A stretch of 64,000 bases of DNA from positions 248,001 to 312,000 of the forward strand of contig JBQMRX010000001.1 of assembly GCA_052174115.1 (NCBI GenBank), read 5' to 3'. Shown here piece by piece: positions 51,291 to 60,053 of the stretch (the first letter of the stretch is position 1; each line of letters opens with the position of its first letter). The notes beneath the pieces are model-generated. The model did no database searches. It worked only from the letters and a program-made list of their open reading frames with translations, and was not told where the DNA came from. The position numbers and the translations under genes are program-made. The stretch comes from Arsenophonus sp052174115. GTDB lineage: Bacteria; Pseudomonadota; Gammaproteobacteria; Enterobacterales; Enterobacteriaceae.

Positions 51291-51941
51291 AAATTATATT
51301 ATGTATTAATTATTATTGGAAATAATTATGAATTTTAAAAAATAAATTTTATAATAAAATATTATTATTTTAATTTTAATTTTTATCATTAAAACAATAT
51401 TTGTCGAAATTATTTTTTTATTCATGATATTATAATTATTTTATTTTAATTATTTATTGTAAAATTAATTTAATAAACTTTATTCTTTTCTTAAAAAAAA
51501 CTAAAAATAATGCATTTATTTTTATTAAAAATATTTAAATTTCTTGTTATAATAAGAAAAATTTTATTTTAATATTATAAATAAAATCAATAATATATTA
51601 AAATAAAGTAATAATTAAAATAAAATAAACTAATAATATATTTTATTTTATAATATTTTTTAAAAAATATTATAAAATAAAGTGTTAAATAAATTTTATA
51701 TATAAATATTTATATTAGTTATTATTTATTAATATAAATTATTTTTAATAAATTCTAGAACTAAATAGATGAATTTTTATATATTAATGAATAATTATCA
51801 ATAAACTATACTAAGCATTTTAAATTTAAAAATTTATTTCTTTTTATTTTTATAATTTTAATTATTAATCTTCAATAAAATTAAATATCTATAATATTTT
51901 TTAAGTACTAATAAATATAATAAGTAGAAGTAATAACAAAA

Positions 51942-51989
51942 ATATAAATCAATTAAATTTAATTCTAATTAAATTTAATTGATTTATAT
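51942..51989. repeat. 23-bp perfect inverted repeat
   Basis: Arms 51942-51964 and 51967-51989 are exact reverse complements around CT. The left arm ends AATTAAATTTAATT and the right arm begins with the same 14 bases. It lies between two convergent operons, 650 bases after trkA. It may be a terminator of a lost gene or a second stop signal between the operons. Confidence 0.5.
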
Positions 51990-52140
51990 AATGAATAAAA
52001 TAAATCTTATAATCTTAATGTTTTACTAAATTATATTTTTATATAAATAAATTGTATTTATATTTATAGATTTAATAATTTAATTCTTATATGATTAATT
52101 ATAAATATTAAAATAATAAAAAATTAATTTTTAAATCATA

Positions 52141-52166
52141 AAAACCTGAATTTAATTCAGGTTTTT
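52141..52166 (-). terminator. Terminator of the ribosomal protein operon
   Basis: AAAACCTGAAT (52141-52151) pairs with ATTCAGGTTTT (52155-52165) around TTA. It is an 11-bp stem with four G-C pairs and T runs on either side. It lies 46 bases downstream of the rplQ stop and is the most classical intrinsic terminator in the window. Symmetry means it could also stop transcripts from the opposite strand. Confidence 0.75.
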
Positions 52167-52211
52167 ATGTAATTAAAAACTTATTTATAATTATTTATAT
52201 TTAATTTTATA

Positions 52212-52574
52212 TTAAATAGTATGATCGAGAAGCTCAATGTAAGCCATAGCTGCATTATCGCCTACACGGAAACCACATTTCATTATACGAGTATAACCAC
52301 CTTTACGATTTAAAAAACGTTGTCCAAGTTCATTAAATAATTTTGCTACAATCTCATTATTTCTAATATCAGAAAATGCTAAGCGGCGATTGGCTATACT
52401 ATCGATCTTTGCAAGACTAATTAATGGCTCAATAATACGACGTAATTCTTTTGCTTTTGATAAAGTTGTCTTGATAACTTCATAACGAACTAAAGAACTA
52501 ACCATATTACGAAACATAGCTTTACGATGACTACAACTTCGATTTAATTGACGACCACTCTTACGATGACGCAT
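52212..52574 (-). CDS. rplQ: 50S ribosomal protein L17
   Basis: L17 lies near the peptide exit tunnel of the large subunit. It has 120 residues against 127 in E. coli, with a few residues missing from the tail. The N-terminus MRHRKSGRQLNRSCSHRKAM is the family signature. It is the last gene of the alpha operon (rpsM-rpsK-rpsD-rpoA-rplQ), 37 bases after rpoA and 46 bases before a strong terminator. Confidence 0.97.
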   Translation of the reverse strand: MRHRKSGRQLNRSCSHRKAMFRNMVSSLVRYEVIKTTLSKAKELRRIIEPLISLAKIDSIANRRLAFSDIRNNEIVAKLFNELGQRFLNRKGGYTRIMKCGFRVGDNAAMAYIELLDHTI

Positions 52575-52611
52575 TATTTTATCCTTTTTACTAAAAAATT
52601 AACCTGTAATT

Positions 52612-53601
52612 TTATTCATCAATAATACTTACTGGAGGCCAATTCTCTAAACGCATACCTAATGATAAATTTCTTGACGCTAAAACATCTTTAATTTCAG
52701 TAAGTGATTTTTTACCAAGATTAGGTGTTTTAAGTAACTCAATTTCAGTTCGCTGAACTAAATCACCAATATAGTGAATAGCTTCTGCCTTTAAACAATT
52801 AGCAGATCGAACAGTTAATTCTAAATCATCAACTGTACGTAATAAAATTGGATCAAATTCTGGCTTTTCATCTTTAACTTCAATATTAGTAATATCACGT
52901 AAATCAATAAAAGCTTCAAGTTGTTCAGCTAATATAGTTGCTGCTCTTCGAATTGCTTCTTCTGGATCAATTGTGCCATTAGTCTCCATTTCAATAATTA
53001 ATTTATCTAAATCAGTACGTTGTTCTACACGCGTTGCTTCAACATTATAAGCAATACGTTCTACAGGACTATAGCATGCATCAATTAATAAACGGCCAAT
53101 TGAACGATTGTCTTCTTCTAAATGAAGACGAGAAGAAGCTGGTACATATCCACGACCGCGCTGTATTTTAATGTACATGTTAATAGTAGTGCTTTCATCA
53201 GTTAGATGACAGATAACATGTTGTGGTTTAATAATTTCAATATTATCATTAGAAATAATATCTGCAGCAGTTACAGGGCCAATTCCAGATTTATTCAAAG
53301 TCAAAATAACTTTATCTTTATCGTGAATTTTTACAGCCAGTCCTTTAAGGTTAAGAAGAATTTCTAAAATATCTTCTTGTACACCTTCTTTAGTACTATA
53401 CTCATGTAATACACCATCAATTTTAACTTCAGTAACAGCACAACCCGGCATAGAAGAAAGTAAAATACGACGTAGTGCATTCCCAAGAGTATGGCCAAAA
53501 CCACGTTCTAATGGTTCAAGGGTTACCTTAGTATGCGTCAAACTAATTTGTTCAATATCAACCAGGCGAGGTTTAAGAAACTCTGTTACAGAACCCTGCA
53601 T
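52612..53601 (-). CDS. rpoA: RNA polymerase subunit alpha
   Basis: Alpha dimerises to start assembly of RNA polymerase, and its C-terminal domain contacts UP elements and activators. It has 329 residues, the E. coli length. The N-terminal domain (about 1-235) contains RGFGHTLGNALRRILLSSMPG, here intact. After a linker, the C-terminal domain (about 250-329) has LRTVDDLELTVRSANCLKAE and TPNLGKKSLTEIKD, so the DNA-contacting residues are kept despite genome reduction. ATG with GAGAGGA upstream. Confidence 0.98.
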   Translation of the reverse strand: MQGSVTEFLKPRLVDIEQISLTHTKVTLEPLERGFGHTLGNALRRILLSSMPGCAVTEVKIDGVLHEYSTKEGVQEDILEILLNLKGLAVKIHDKDKVILTLNKSGIGPVTAADIISNDNIEIIKPQHVICHLTDESTTINMYIKIQRGRGYVPASSRLHLEEDNRSIGRLLIDACYSPVERIAYNVEATRVEQRTDLDKLIIEMETNGTIDPEEAIRRAATILAEQLEAFIDLRDITNIEVKDEKPEFDPILLRTVDDLELTVRSANCLKAEAIHYIGDLVQRTEIELLKTPNLGKKSLTEIKDVLASRNLSLGMRLENWPPVSIIDE

Positions 53602-53626
53602 TATATCCTCTCTTTGGTATTAAGCT

Positions 53627-54247
53627 TTACTTAGAGTAAAGCTCAACAATCAAGTGTTCATTAATATCAGCAGATAAATCGGTACGTTCAGGAATATGTT
53701 TGAATATACCTTTCATATTACTAGCATCAACTTCTAACCAACTTGGCTTCTCTCGCTGTTCAGAAAGCTCTAAAGCAGCCTTAATACGAGATTGTTTTCT
53801 CGCTTTTTCACGAATACTAATAATATCATTCTCGGAAACTTGATAAGAAGCAATATTAACTAGTTGATGATTTACCATAATAGCTTTATGACTAACCATT
53901 TGACGTGCTTCTGCTCTTGTTGCGCCAAATCCCATACGATAAACGATATTATCCAAGCGACTTTCAAGTAAATTTAAAAGATTTTTACCTGTGTTACCTT
54001 TTAATCGAGTTGCTTCTTTATAATAATTATGAAACTGAAGTTCTATGATACCGTAAATACGACGAACTTTTTGTTTTTCACGTAACTGGATACCATAATC
54101 AGATAAACGTAATTTACGAGCACCATGTTGTCCTGGCGCCTGTTCTAATTTACATTTTGTATCAATCGCGCGAACACCAGATTTAAGGAAAAGATCTGTA
54201 CCCTCGCGACGGCTTAATTTTAGCTTAGGACCTAAATATCTAGCCAT
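53627..54247 (-). CDS. rpsD: 30S ribosomal protein S4
   Basis: S4 is a primary 16S rRNA-binding protein and, in E. coli, the translational repressor of the alpha operon. It has 206 residues, the E. coli length. The N-terminal RYLGPKLKLSRREGTDLFL and the S4 RNA-binding fold with LDNIVYRMGFGATRAEARQM are clear. It is 25 bases upstream of rpoA. Whether S4 still regulates depends on the leader before rpsM, discussed with the rpsM-rpmJ junction. Confidence 0.98.
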   Translation of the reverse strand: MARYLGPKLKLSRREGTDLFLKSGVRAIDTKCKLEQAPGQHGARKLRLSDYGIQLREKQKVRRIYGIIELQFHNYYKEATRLKGNTGKNLLNLLESRLDNIVYRMGFGATRAEARQMVSHKAIMVNHQLVNIASYQVSENDIISIREKARKQSRIKAALELSEQREKPSWLEVDASNMKGIFKHIPERTDLSADINEHLIVELYSK

Positions 54248-54280
54248 TTTTTCTCCAATAATACTAAAAACGTTGTATAA

Positions 54281-54670
54281 TTAAACACAACGTTTTTTTG
54301 GTGGACGACAACCATTATGAGGGATCGGGGTTACATCAGTAATATTGGTAATACGAAACCCAGCTGCATTTAACGTACGAATAGTTGATTCACGGCCAGG
54401 TCCTGGTCCTTTTACCATAACTTCTAAATTTTTAATCCCATACTCTTTTACTGCTTCAATACAACGTTCTGCTGCAACTTGAGCAGCAAATGGAGTAGAT
54501 TTACGAGAACCACGAAAACCAGAACCACCTGCTGTTGCCCAACCCAATGTATTACCTTGACGATCTGTAATAGTAACAATTGTATTATTAAAAGAAGCAT
54601 GGATATGAGCCACACCATCTAAAATTTGTTTTCTTGTGCGCTTACGCGCACGAATAGGTATTTTTGTCAT
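54281..54670 (-). CDS. rpsK: 30S ribosomal protein S11
   Basis: S11 is part of the small-subunit platform near the mRNA exit. It has 129 residues, as in E. coli. FNNTIVTITDRQGN, GSGFRGSRKSTPFAAQ and the terminal PIPHNGCRPPKKRCV are diagnostic. It lies between rpsM and rpsD in the alpha operon with short spacers (18 and 33 bases). Confidence 0.98.
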   Translation of the reverse strand: MTKIPIRARKRTRKQILDGVAHIHASFNNTIVTITDRQGNTLGWATAGGSGFRGSRKSTPFAAQVAAERCIEAVKEYGIKNLEVMVKGPGPGRESTIRTLNAAGFRITNITDVTPIPHNGCRPPKKRCV

Positions 54671-54688
54671 TATATTTAATATTCCGAT

Positions 54689-55045
54689 TTATTTTTTGAT
54701 CGGCTTACGCGGACCTTTACGAGTGCGCGCATTAGTTTTAGTTCGTTGACCGTGTACAGGAAGACCGCGACGATGACGTAAACCACGATAGCAACCAAGA
54801 TCCATCAAACGCTTAATATTTAAGGTAATTTCACGACGTAAATCACCTTCAATAATATATTTAGTAACTTCACTACGTAACTTATCAATTTGTTCTTCGG
54901 ATAACTCACTAATCTTAACATGCTCAAAAATACCACTTGCTGCACAAATTGATTGTGAGCGAGATTTACCAATCCCATAAATTGATGTTAATGCAATTAT
55001 AGTATGTTCATGATCAGGGATATTAATACCTCCTATACGGGCCAC
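54689..55045 (-). CDS. rpsM: 30S ribosomal protein S13
   Basis: S13 sits in the head of the small subunit and contacts P-site tRNA and the large subunit. It has 118 residues as in E. coli. The N-terminal ARIGGINIPDH, the helix-turn region YGIGKSRSQ and the C-terminal RGLPVHGQRTKTNARTRKGP are conserved. It is the first gene of the alpha operon. The 144 bases between rpmJ and rpsM are where E. coli has its S4-binding leader. Confidence 0.98.
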   Translation of the reverse strand: MARIGGINIPDHEHTIIALTSIYGIGKSRSQSICAASGIFEHVKISELSEEQIDKLRSEVTKYIIEGDLRREITLNIKRLMDLGCYRGLRHRRGLPVHGQRTKTNARTRKGPRKPIKK

Positions 55046-55171
55046 TTATAAACTCCTAAAGTTAAATATTATATAACTACATTAAAAAAAACAATTTTCA
55101 AGGTATTCAAATAATTATAAACTTATTCGAAAAAAATTGACAGACTAATTTAAATAACTAAATTAAATTTT

Positions 55172-55193
55172 TTAAGAAAAATATTTTTCTTAA
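55172..55193. terminator. Perfect 22-bp palindrome overlapping the rpmJ stop
   Basis: TTAAGAAAAAT and ATTTTTCTTAA are exact complements with no loop, and the arm includes the rpmJ TAA (55190-55192). It marks the boundary between the spc and alpha operons. It could end or attenuate spc transcripts before the alpha operon. Confidence 0.5.
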
Positions 55194-55306
55194 CCTTGTC
55201 GTTGTTTATGTCTTGGTTCAATACTACAAATTACATGAATACTACCATTACGTTTAATAATTTTACAGTTTCTGCATAATCTTTTAATTGAAGCACGAAC
55301 TTTCAT
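55190..55306 (-). CDS. rpmJ: 50S ribosomal protein L36
   Basis: L36 is a tiny zinc-ribbon protein of the large subunit. The 38-residue product begins MKVRASIKRLCRNCKII and ends EPRHKQRQG. The four zinc ligands are Cys11, Cys14, Cys27 and His33. It has the E. coli length exactly. An in-frame ATG two codons upstream (55312) is less likely, because the AAGGA Shine-Dalgarno touches it directly but stands seven bases from 55306. It is the last gene of the spc operon, after secY. Confidence 0.96.
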   Translation of the reverse strand: MKVRASIKRLCRNCKIIKRNGSIHVICSIEPRHKQRQG

Positions 55307-55348
55307 TTCCATTTCCTTAATTTTTAAAATAAATTAATTTAAAGGTAA

Positions 55349-56695
55349 TTATTTAATTTTAAGATTTGCTTTTTTTAAAGCAGATTCATATTGACTAGAC
55401 ATCATAAAAGTTTGTACTTGAGTCATAAAGTCCATAATAACAACTACGACAATTAAAAGTGAAGTACCACCAAAATAGAATGGAACTTTCATTGCATCAC
55501 GCATGAACTCTGGAATTAAACAAATAAAAGTAATATATAATGCGCCTACTAATGTTAGTCGAGTTATTACTTTGTCAATATATTTAGCTGTTTGTTCTCC
55601 AGGACGAATTCCTGGTACAAATGCACCAGATTTTTTTAAGTTATCTGCTGTTTCTCTTGGATTAAAAACTAGTGCTGTATAAAAAAAACAAAAAAATATT
55701 ATTGAAGATGCATAAAGTAATACATAAAGTGGTTGTCCTGGTTGCAAATACATTGAAATAGCTGTTAACCAATTCCAACCAGTTCCACCACCAAACCAAG
55801 AAACTATTGTACCTGGAAATAGTATAATACTAGAAGCAAAAATTGCAGGAATAACTCCTGCCATATTTACTTTTAATGGTAAATGAGTACTTTGTGTAGT
55901 ATAAATACGTCTACCTTGTTGTTGGTGTTTTGCATAATTAACAATTATACGACGTTGACCTCGTTCCATAAAAATAACAAAATAAGTTACAGCAAACACT
56001 AAACCTGCAACTAATAATAACAAAAGAAAATGTAAATCACCTTGTCTAGCTTGTTCAATAGTATGACCAATTGCTGGTGGTAATCCAGCAACTATACCTG
56101 CAAAAATAATGATTGAGATACCATTTCCAATACCTCTTTCAGTAATTTGTTCACCTAACCACATTAAGAACATTGTTCCTGTTACTAAGCTAATAATAGC
56201 TGTAAAATAAAACTGAAAACCAGGATTAATCACTAATCCTTGTATTCCAGCCATATTTGGTAAACCTGTTGCAATACCAATAGATTGAAATATTGCTAAT
56301 ATAAAAGTACCATAACGTGTATACTGATCAATTTTACGACGACCAGCTTCCCCTTCTTTCTTGATTTCCGATAATCGTGAATTAACTACAGTTAATAATT
56401 GAAAAATAATTGATGCTGAAATATATGGCATAATTCCTAACGTAAATATAGAAGCACGACTAAGCGCTCCGCCGGAAAACATATTAAACATTTCAATAAT
56501 AGTACCTTTTTGCTGCTCAAGTACTTTAGCAAATACAGTAGTATCAATTCCAGGAATAGGAATAAAAGAACCAATACGAAAAACAATTAATGCAAAAATA
56601 ACAAAAAAAATTCTACGCTTAAGTTCACTTATATTACCTTTATTACTTTGAAAATCTAAACATGGTTGCTTTACTATTTGTGATTTATTCTTCAA
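55349..56695 (-). CDS. secY: Preprotein translocase subunit SecY, altered start
   Basis: SecY is the ten-helix channel of the Sec translocon in the inner membrane. From the E. coli start point onward the sequence is very conserved, through to ESALKKANLK. At the codon matching the E. coli start (MAKQP) the sequence reads ATA GTA AAG CAA CCA, so the ancestral ATG appears to have become ATA at 56675-56677. I assign TTG 56695 (448 residues, four more than E. coli at the N-terminus), preceded by AGGTGG at five bases and overlapping the end of rplO. ATG 56722, with AAGG eight bases upstream, is an alternative and would give 457 residues. Confidence 0.9.
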   Translation of the reverse strand: MKNKSQIVKQPCLDFQSNKGNISELKRRIFFVIFALIVFRIGSFIPIPGIDTTVFAKVLEQQKGTIIEMFNMFSGGALSRASIFTLGIMPYISASIIFQLLTVVNSRLSEIKKEGEAGRRKIDQYTRYGTFILAIFQSIGIATGLPNMAGIQGLVINPGFQFYFTAIISLVTGTMFLMWLGEQITERGIGNGISIIIFAGIVAGLPPAIGHTIEQARQGDLHFLLLLLVAGLVFAVTYFVIFMERGQRRIIVNYAKHQQQGRRIYTTQSTHLPLKVNMAGVIPAIFASSIILFPGTIVSWFGGGTGWNWLTAISMYLQPGQPLYVLLYASSIIFFCFFYTALVFNPRETADNLKKSGAFVPGIRPGEQTAKYIDKVITRLTLVGALYITFICLIPEFMRDAMKVPFYFGGTSLLIVVVVIMDFMTQVQTFMMSSQYESALKKANLKIK

Positions 56696-57119
56696 TTCTA
56701 CCACCTGCAACTTCAATTGCATTACGTGCACCTTTTGTTACACGAAGACCACGTATAGTTATTGGATGATTAATTTCACCAGAAAGAATAACTTTTGCAT
56801 ATTTTATTTGAATACCAATTATATTAGCAAGTTTAAGTACATTAAGATCAATAATATTACCCTTAACTTTAGAGAAATCTGACAAACGAACTTCTGCAGT
56901 AGTTATTGCTTTACGTGAAATAAAACCAAATTTTGGTAAACGACGATATAAAGACATTTGACCACCTTCAAAACCACGACGTATACTACCACCAGAACGA
57001 GACTTTTGACCTTTATGGCCACGTCCTCCAGTTTTACCTAACCCTGAACCAACACCACGACCTACACGTTTAGGTGTATGTTTAGCACCTTTAGCTGGAG
57101 ATAGAGTGTTTAAATGCAC
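56685..57119 (-). CDS. rplO: 50S ribosomal protein L15
   Basis: L15 binds late to 23S rRNA in large-subunit assembly. It has 144 residues as in E. coli. The basic, glycine-rich N-terminus (GRGVGSGLGKTGGRGHKGQK) and the terminal VTKGARNAIEVAGGRIEE are characteristic. Its last codons double as the start region for secY in another frame, which may limit how freely they can change. Confidence 0.97.
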   Translation of the reverse strand: MHLNTLSPAKGAKHTPKRVGRGVGSGLGKTGGRGHKGQKSRSGGSIRRGFEGGQMSLYRRLPKFGFISRKAITTAEVRLSDFSKVKGNIIDLNVLKLANIIGIQIKYAKVILSGEINHPITIRGLRVTKGARNAIEVAGGRIEE

Positions 57120-57122
57120 TTC

Positions 57123-57305
57123 TTACTCCTTATTAACTTTAACCATATATGAAACTAAATTAATCATGCCACGAATTTCTGGTATATCTTTACGCTTTAC
57201 AGTATGATTAATACGACGTAAACCTAAACCAATTAATGTTGCTTTATGTCTTGGCAAACAACCAATAGAGCTACGAATTTGTGTAATTTTAATAATTTTA
57301 GTCAC
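57123..57305 (-). CDS. rpmD: 50S ribosomal protein L30
   Basis: L30 is a small large-subunit protein, here 60 residues against 59 in E. coli. KIIKITQIRSSIGCLPRHKA and TLIGLGLRRINHTVKRKD are typical. The start is GTG at 57303-57305, only two bases after the rpsE stop, and the following residues match the family. Three bases separate it from rplO. Confidence 0.96.
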   Translation of the reverse strand: MTKIIKITQIRSSIGCLPRHKATLIGLGLRRINHTVKRKDIPEIRGMINLVSYMVKVNKE

Positions 57306-57307
57306 AA

Positions 57308-57817
57308 TTAACTATTACCCCTTAAAATTTCTTCAACAGATTTACCACGTTTAGCTGCTATCATTTCTGGAGATTTCATATTATCTAAAGCATGCAAAGT
57401 TGCACGAACAACATTAATTGGGTTTGTAGAACCATATGTTTTAGCTAATACATTATGAACACCTGCAACTTCTAAAACAGCACGCATAGCACCGCCTGCA
57501 ATAATACCAGTACCCTCATGAGCAGGTTGCATAAACACAGAAGAACCTGTATGAGTACCTTTTACAGGATGATACAAAGTTCCATTATTAAGAGCGACGT
57601 TTTTCATATTTCTTCTAGCTTTTTCCATCGCTTTCTGAATTGCTGCTGGAACTTCACGTGCTTTACCGTAACCAAAACCAATACGACCATTACCATCACC
57701 GACAACAGTTAATGCAGTAAAACTAAAAATACGACCACCTTTAACAGTCTTAGCTACACGATTTACTGCGATTAGCTTTTCTTGCAGTTCGCTAGTTTGT
57801 TTTTCGATGTTAGCCAT
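57308..57817 (-). CDS. rpsE: 30S ribosomal protein S5
   Basis: S5 lies at the mRNA entry site and affects accuracy of decoding. It has 169 residues against 167 in E. coli. VNRVAKTVKGGRIFSF, VVGDGNGRIGFGYGKAREVP and GIIAGGAMRAVLEVAGV are the conserved segments of its double-stranded RNA-binding and C-terminal domains. It has an ATG start in the uninterrupted spc operon. Confidence 0.97.
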   Translation of the reverse strand: MANIEKQTSELQEKLIAVNRVAKTVKGGRIFSFTALTVVGDGNGRIGFGYGKAREVPAAIQKAMEKARRNMKNVALNNGTLYHPVKGTHTGSSVFMQPAHEGTGIIAGGAMRAVLEVAGVHNVLAKTYGSTNPINVVRATLHALDNMKSPEMIAAKRGKSVEEILRGNS

Positions 57818-57832
57818 TTTAAGACCTCTATA

Positions 57833-58186
57833 TTAAAACTTAAGGCCAACTTCACGAGCAGCATCTGCTAGCGCCTGAACTCGACCATGATATTGAAAAC
57901 CAGAACGATCAAAAGCAATTTTTTTAATGCCTTTTTCCAAAGCACGCAATGCAACTAATTTACCAACTATTGATGCAGCTTCTTTATTTCCTGTATATTT
58001 TACTTTTTCATTAATTACTTTTTCTATAGTAGAAGCAACTGCCAAAGTTTCAGAACTATTTGGCGCAATAATTTGTGCATAAATATGACGAGGTGTACAA
58101 TGTACCACTAAGCGCATTACGCCAAGTTCATGAAATTTACGTCGTGTGCGAGTTGCACGACGAATACGAGCTATTTTTTTATCCAT
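57833..58186 (-). CDS. rplR: 50S ribosomal protein L18
   Basis: L18 binds 5S rRNA with L5. From ATG 58186 it encodes MDKKIARIRRATRTRRK and ends QALADAAREVGLKF, 117 residues as in E. coli. The frame stays open further upstream to 58309, but that part is the overlapping end of rplF in another frame, so the longer version is rejected. Confidence 0.97.
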   Translation of the reverse strand: MDKKIARIRRATRTRRKFHELGVMRLVVHCTPRHIYAQIIAPNSSETLAVASTIEKVINEKVKYTGNKEAASIVGKLVALRALEKGIKKIAFDRSGFQYHGRVQALADAAREVGLKF

Positions 58187-58196
58187 ATTATTATAC

Positions 58197-58730
58197 TTAT
58201 TTCTTCTTAGCCTCTTTAGTACGTACAATTTCATTGGCATAACGAATACCTTTACCTTTATAAGGTTCAGGTCGACGATAATTACGCAATTCTGCTGCAA
58301 CTTGACCAATTAGCTGTTTATTTATACTTTCAAGTACAATTTCAGTTTGTGAAGGACATTTTGCAATAATACCTACTGGTATCTTATACTCTATTTGGTG
58401 AGAAAAACCTAAAGATAAATTTATAATATTATCTTTAATAGCTACGCGATAACCAACACCAATTAAATGAAGTTTCTTAGTAAATCCTTTAGTAACACCA
58501 ATAACCATTGCATTTAATAAAGAACGAGTTGTACCCGCTTGCGCCCATGCATTAGAAAAACCTTCATGAGGTGTAAATTTTAATTGATTAACATCATAAT
58601 TAACTTTAATAGCTTTATGAATTGTATGAGTAAATTCACCATTTTTACCTTTAATTATTATATCTTGACCATTAAGTTTAACTTCTACACTAAGAGGCAT
58701 AATAATAGGTGTTTTTGCTATACGAGACAT
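58197..58730 (-). CDS. rplF: 50S ribosomal protein L6
   Basis: L6 lies near the factor-binding centre of the large subunit. It has 177 residues as in E. coli. The start SRIAKTPIIMP, the central LHLIGVGYRVAIKDN and the terminal RRPEPYKGKGIRYANE are diagnostic. It is 15 bases after rpsH and 10 bases before rplR. Confidence 0.97.
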   Translation of the reverse strand: MSRIAKTPIIMPLSVEVKLNGQDIIIKGKNGEFTHTIHKAIKVNYDVNQLKFTPHEGFSNAWAQAGTTRSLLNAMVIGVTKGFTKKLHLIGVGYRVAIKDNIINLSLGFSHQIEYKIPVGIIAKCPSQTEIVLESINKQLIGQVAAELRNYRRPEPYKGKGIRYANEIVRTKEAKKK

Positions 58731-58745
58731 TCTTTTTTCTCCAAA

Positions 58746-59141
58746 TTAAGCTACATAGCAAATAATTTCACCACCTAAATTTGCTTGGCGAGCTGAACGA
58801 TCAGTCATAATTCCTTTAGAAGTAGAGATAATGGCAATACCTAAACCAGCCATAACCCGTGGTAGCTCATCTTTTTTTTTATAAATACGCAAACTTGGAC
58901 GACTTATACGATTAATGTTTTCTACAACAGCTTTTCCTTTAAAATATTTTAATGTAATTTCTAGTATCTTTGGTTCAATATTGCATTTAATTTTATAATC
59001 TTTAATATAACCTTCTTCCTTAAGTACTGTAGCAATTGCTACTTTTATTTTAGTAGAAGGTAGATTAATTATAGATTTATTAGCAATCTGTCCATTACGA
59101 ATACGAGTTATCATATCTGCAATTGGATCTTGCATACTCAT
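58746..59141 (-). CDS. rpsH: 30S ribosomal protein S8
   Basis: S8 is a primary 16S rRNA-binding protein and in E. coli represses the spc operon by binding its rplE mRNA. From ATG 59141 it begins MSMQDPIADMITRIRNGQ and has 131 residues (130 mature in E. coli). The frame is open eight codons further upstream, but that lacks homology. The terminal DRSARQANLGGEIICYVA is conserved. Confidence 0.97.
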   Translation of the reverse strand: MSMQDPIADMITRIRNGQIANKSIINLPSTKIKVAIATVLKEEGYIKDYKIKCNIEPKILEITLKYFKGKAVVENINRISRPSLRIYKKKDELPRVMAGLGIAIISTSKGIMTDRSARQANLGGEIICYVA

Positions 59142-59180
59142 TTTTTCTTTACTCCTGTAGTTCAACTTAATTAAGATTAA

Positions 59181-59486
59181 TTACCAGCTAGCTTTTTTAA
59201 GCCCAGGAATTTCACCACGCATAGCAAATTCACGGACTTTAATACGACTTAAACCAAATTTTCGTAAAAAACCATGCGGTCGTCCAGTTTGCCGACAACG
59301 ATTTCGTTGACGAGAAGGGCTAGAATCGCGTGGTAAAATTTGTAATTTAAGAATAGCATTCCAACGATCTTCATCTGAAGTGTTTACAGAAGAAATAATA
59401 TTTTTTAACTTTGTACGTTTTATGAAAAATTTTTTAATTAATTTTGAACGTTTTATATCTCGTGCTTTCATTGATTGTTTGGCCAT
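59181..59486 (-). CDS. rpsN: 30S ribosomal protein S14
   Basis: S14 sits in the head of the small subunit. It has 101 residues, the long zinc-free (C-minus) type seen in enterobacteria, lacking CxxC motifs. MAKQSMKARDIKRSKL at the start and GRPHGFLRKFGLSRIKVRE near the end are diagnostic. It lies between rplE and rpsH. Confidence 0.97.
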   Translation of the reverse strand: MAKQSMKARDIKRSKLIKKFFIKRTKLKNIISSVNTSDEDRWNAILKLQILPRDSSPSRQRNRCRQTGRPHGFLRKFGLSRIKVREFAMRGEIPGLKKASW

Positions 59487-59498
59487 AAATAGTCTACC

Positions 59499-60038
59499 TT
59501 ACTTACGAAATGGAAAATTAAAAGCCATTAATAATGCAAAACCTTCATTATCTGATTTTGCAGTAGTAGTAATAGTAATATCTAAACCACGTACACGATC
59601 TACTTTATCATAATTAATTTCAGGAAAAATAATTTGTTCGCGTACACCCATACTGTAATTACCACGCCCATCAAATGATTTAGTAGATAAACCACGAAAA
59701 TCACGGATACGCGGTATAACAATAAAAATTAGACGTTCAAAAAATTCCCACATACGTTCACCGCGTAAAGTTACTTTACAACCTATTGGATAGCCCTGAC
59801 GAATTTTGAAACCTGCAACAGATTTTCGTACTTTAGTAATAAATGGTTTTTGTCCTGTTATTGCCGCTAAATTAGCGACTGTATTATCAAGTAGTTTTTT
59901 ATTAGTAACAGCTTCACCAACACCAGTGTTTAAAGTAATTTTTTTAATTCGAGGTACTTGCATGATAGAATTATATCCAAATTCAATCTTTAAATTTTTG
60001 GTTACCTCGTTTTTGTAATAATCATGCAATTTCGCCAT
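59499..60038 (-). CDS. rplE: 50S ribosomal protein L5
   Basis: L5 binds 5S rRNA in the central protuberance. From ATG 60038 it begins MAKLHDYYKNEVTK and has 179 residues as in E. coli. TTTGGAG stands about five bases upstream; an earlier TTG in frame is only part of this site. RIRDFRGLSTKSFDGRGNYS is conserved. Confidence 0.97.
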   Translation of the reverse strand: MAKLHDYYKNEVTKNLKIEFGYNSIMQVPRIKKITLNTGVGEAVTNKKLLDNTVANLAAITGQKPFITKVRKSVAGFKIRQGYPIGCKVTLRGERMWEFFERLIFIVIPRIRDFRGLSTKSFDGRGNYSMGVREQIIFPEINYDKVDRVRGLDITITTTAKSDNEGFALLMAFNFPFRK

Positions 60039-60053
60039 TATATACTCCAAAAA

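Larger units (their letters stand above)
51291..52211. other. Spacer between convergent trkA and rplQ
   Basis: About 0.9 kb has no gene. E. coli has mscL, zntR and arfA-region genes here. It holds a long inverted repeat (51942-51989) and the ribosomal operon terminator (52141-52166). Confidence 0.6.

Noticed and set aside
58187..58309. 41-codon N-terminal extension of L18
   Set aside because: This part is the rplF 3' end in another frame; L18 homology begins exactly at the ATG 58186.
59142..59165. Extension of S8 upstream of MSMQDP
   Set aside because: No homology to the family N-terminus; the conserved start is at 59141.
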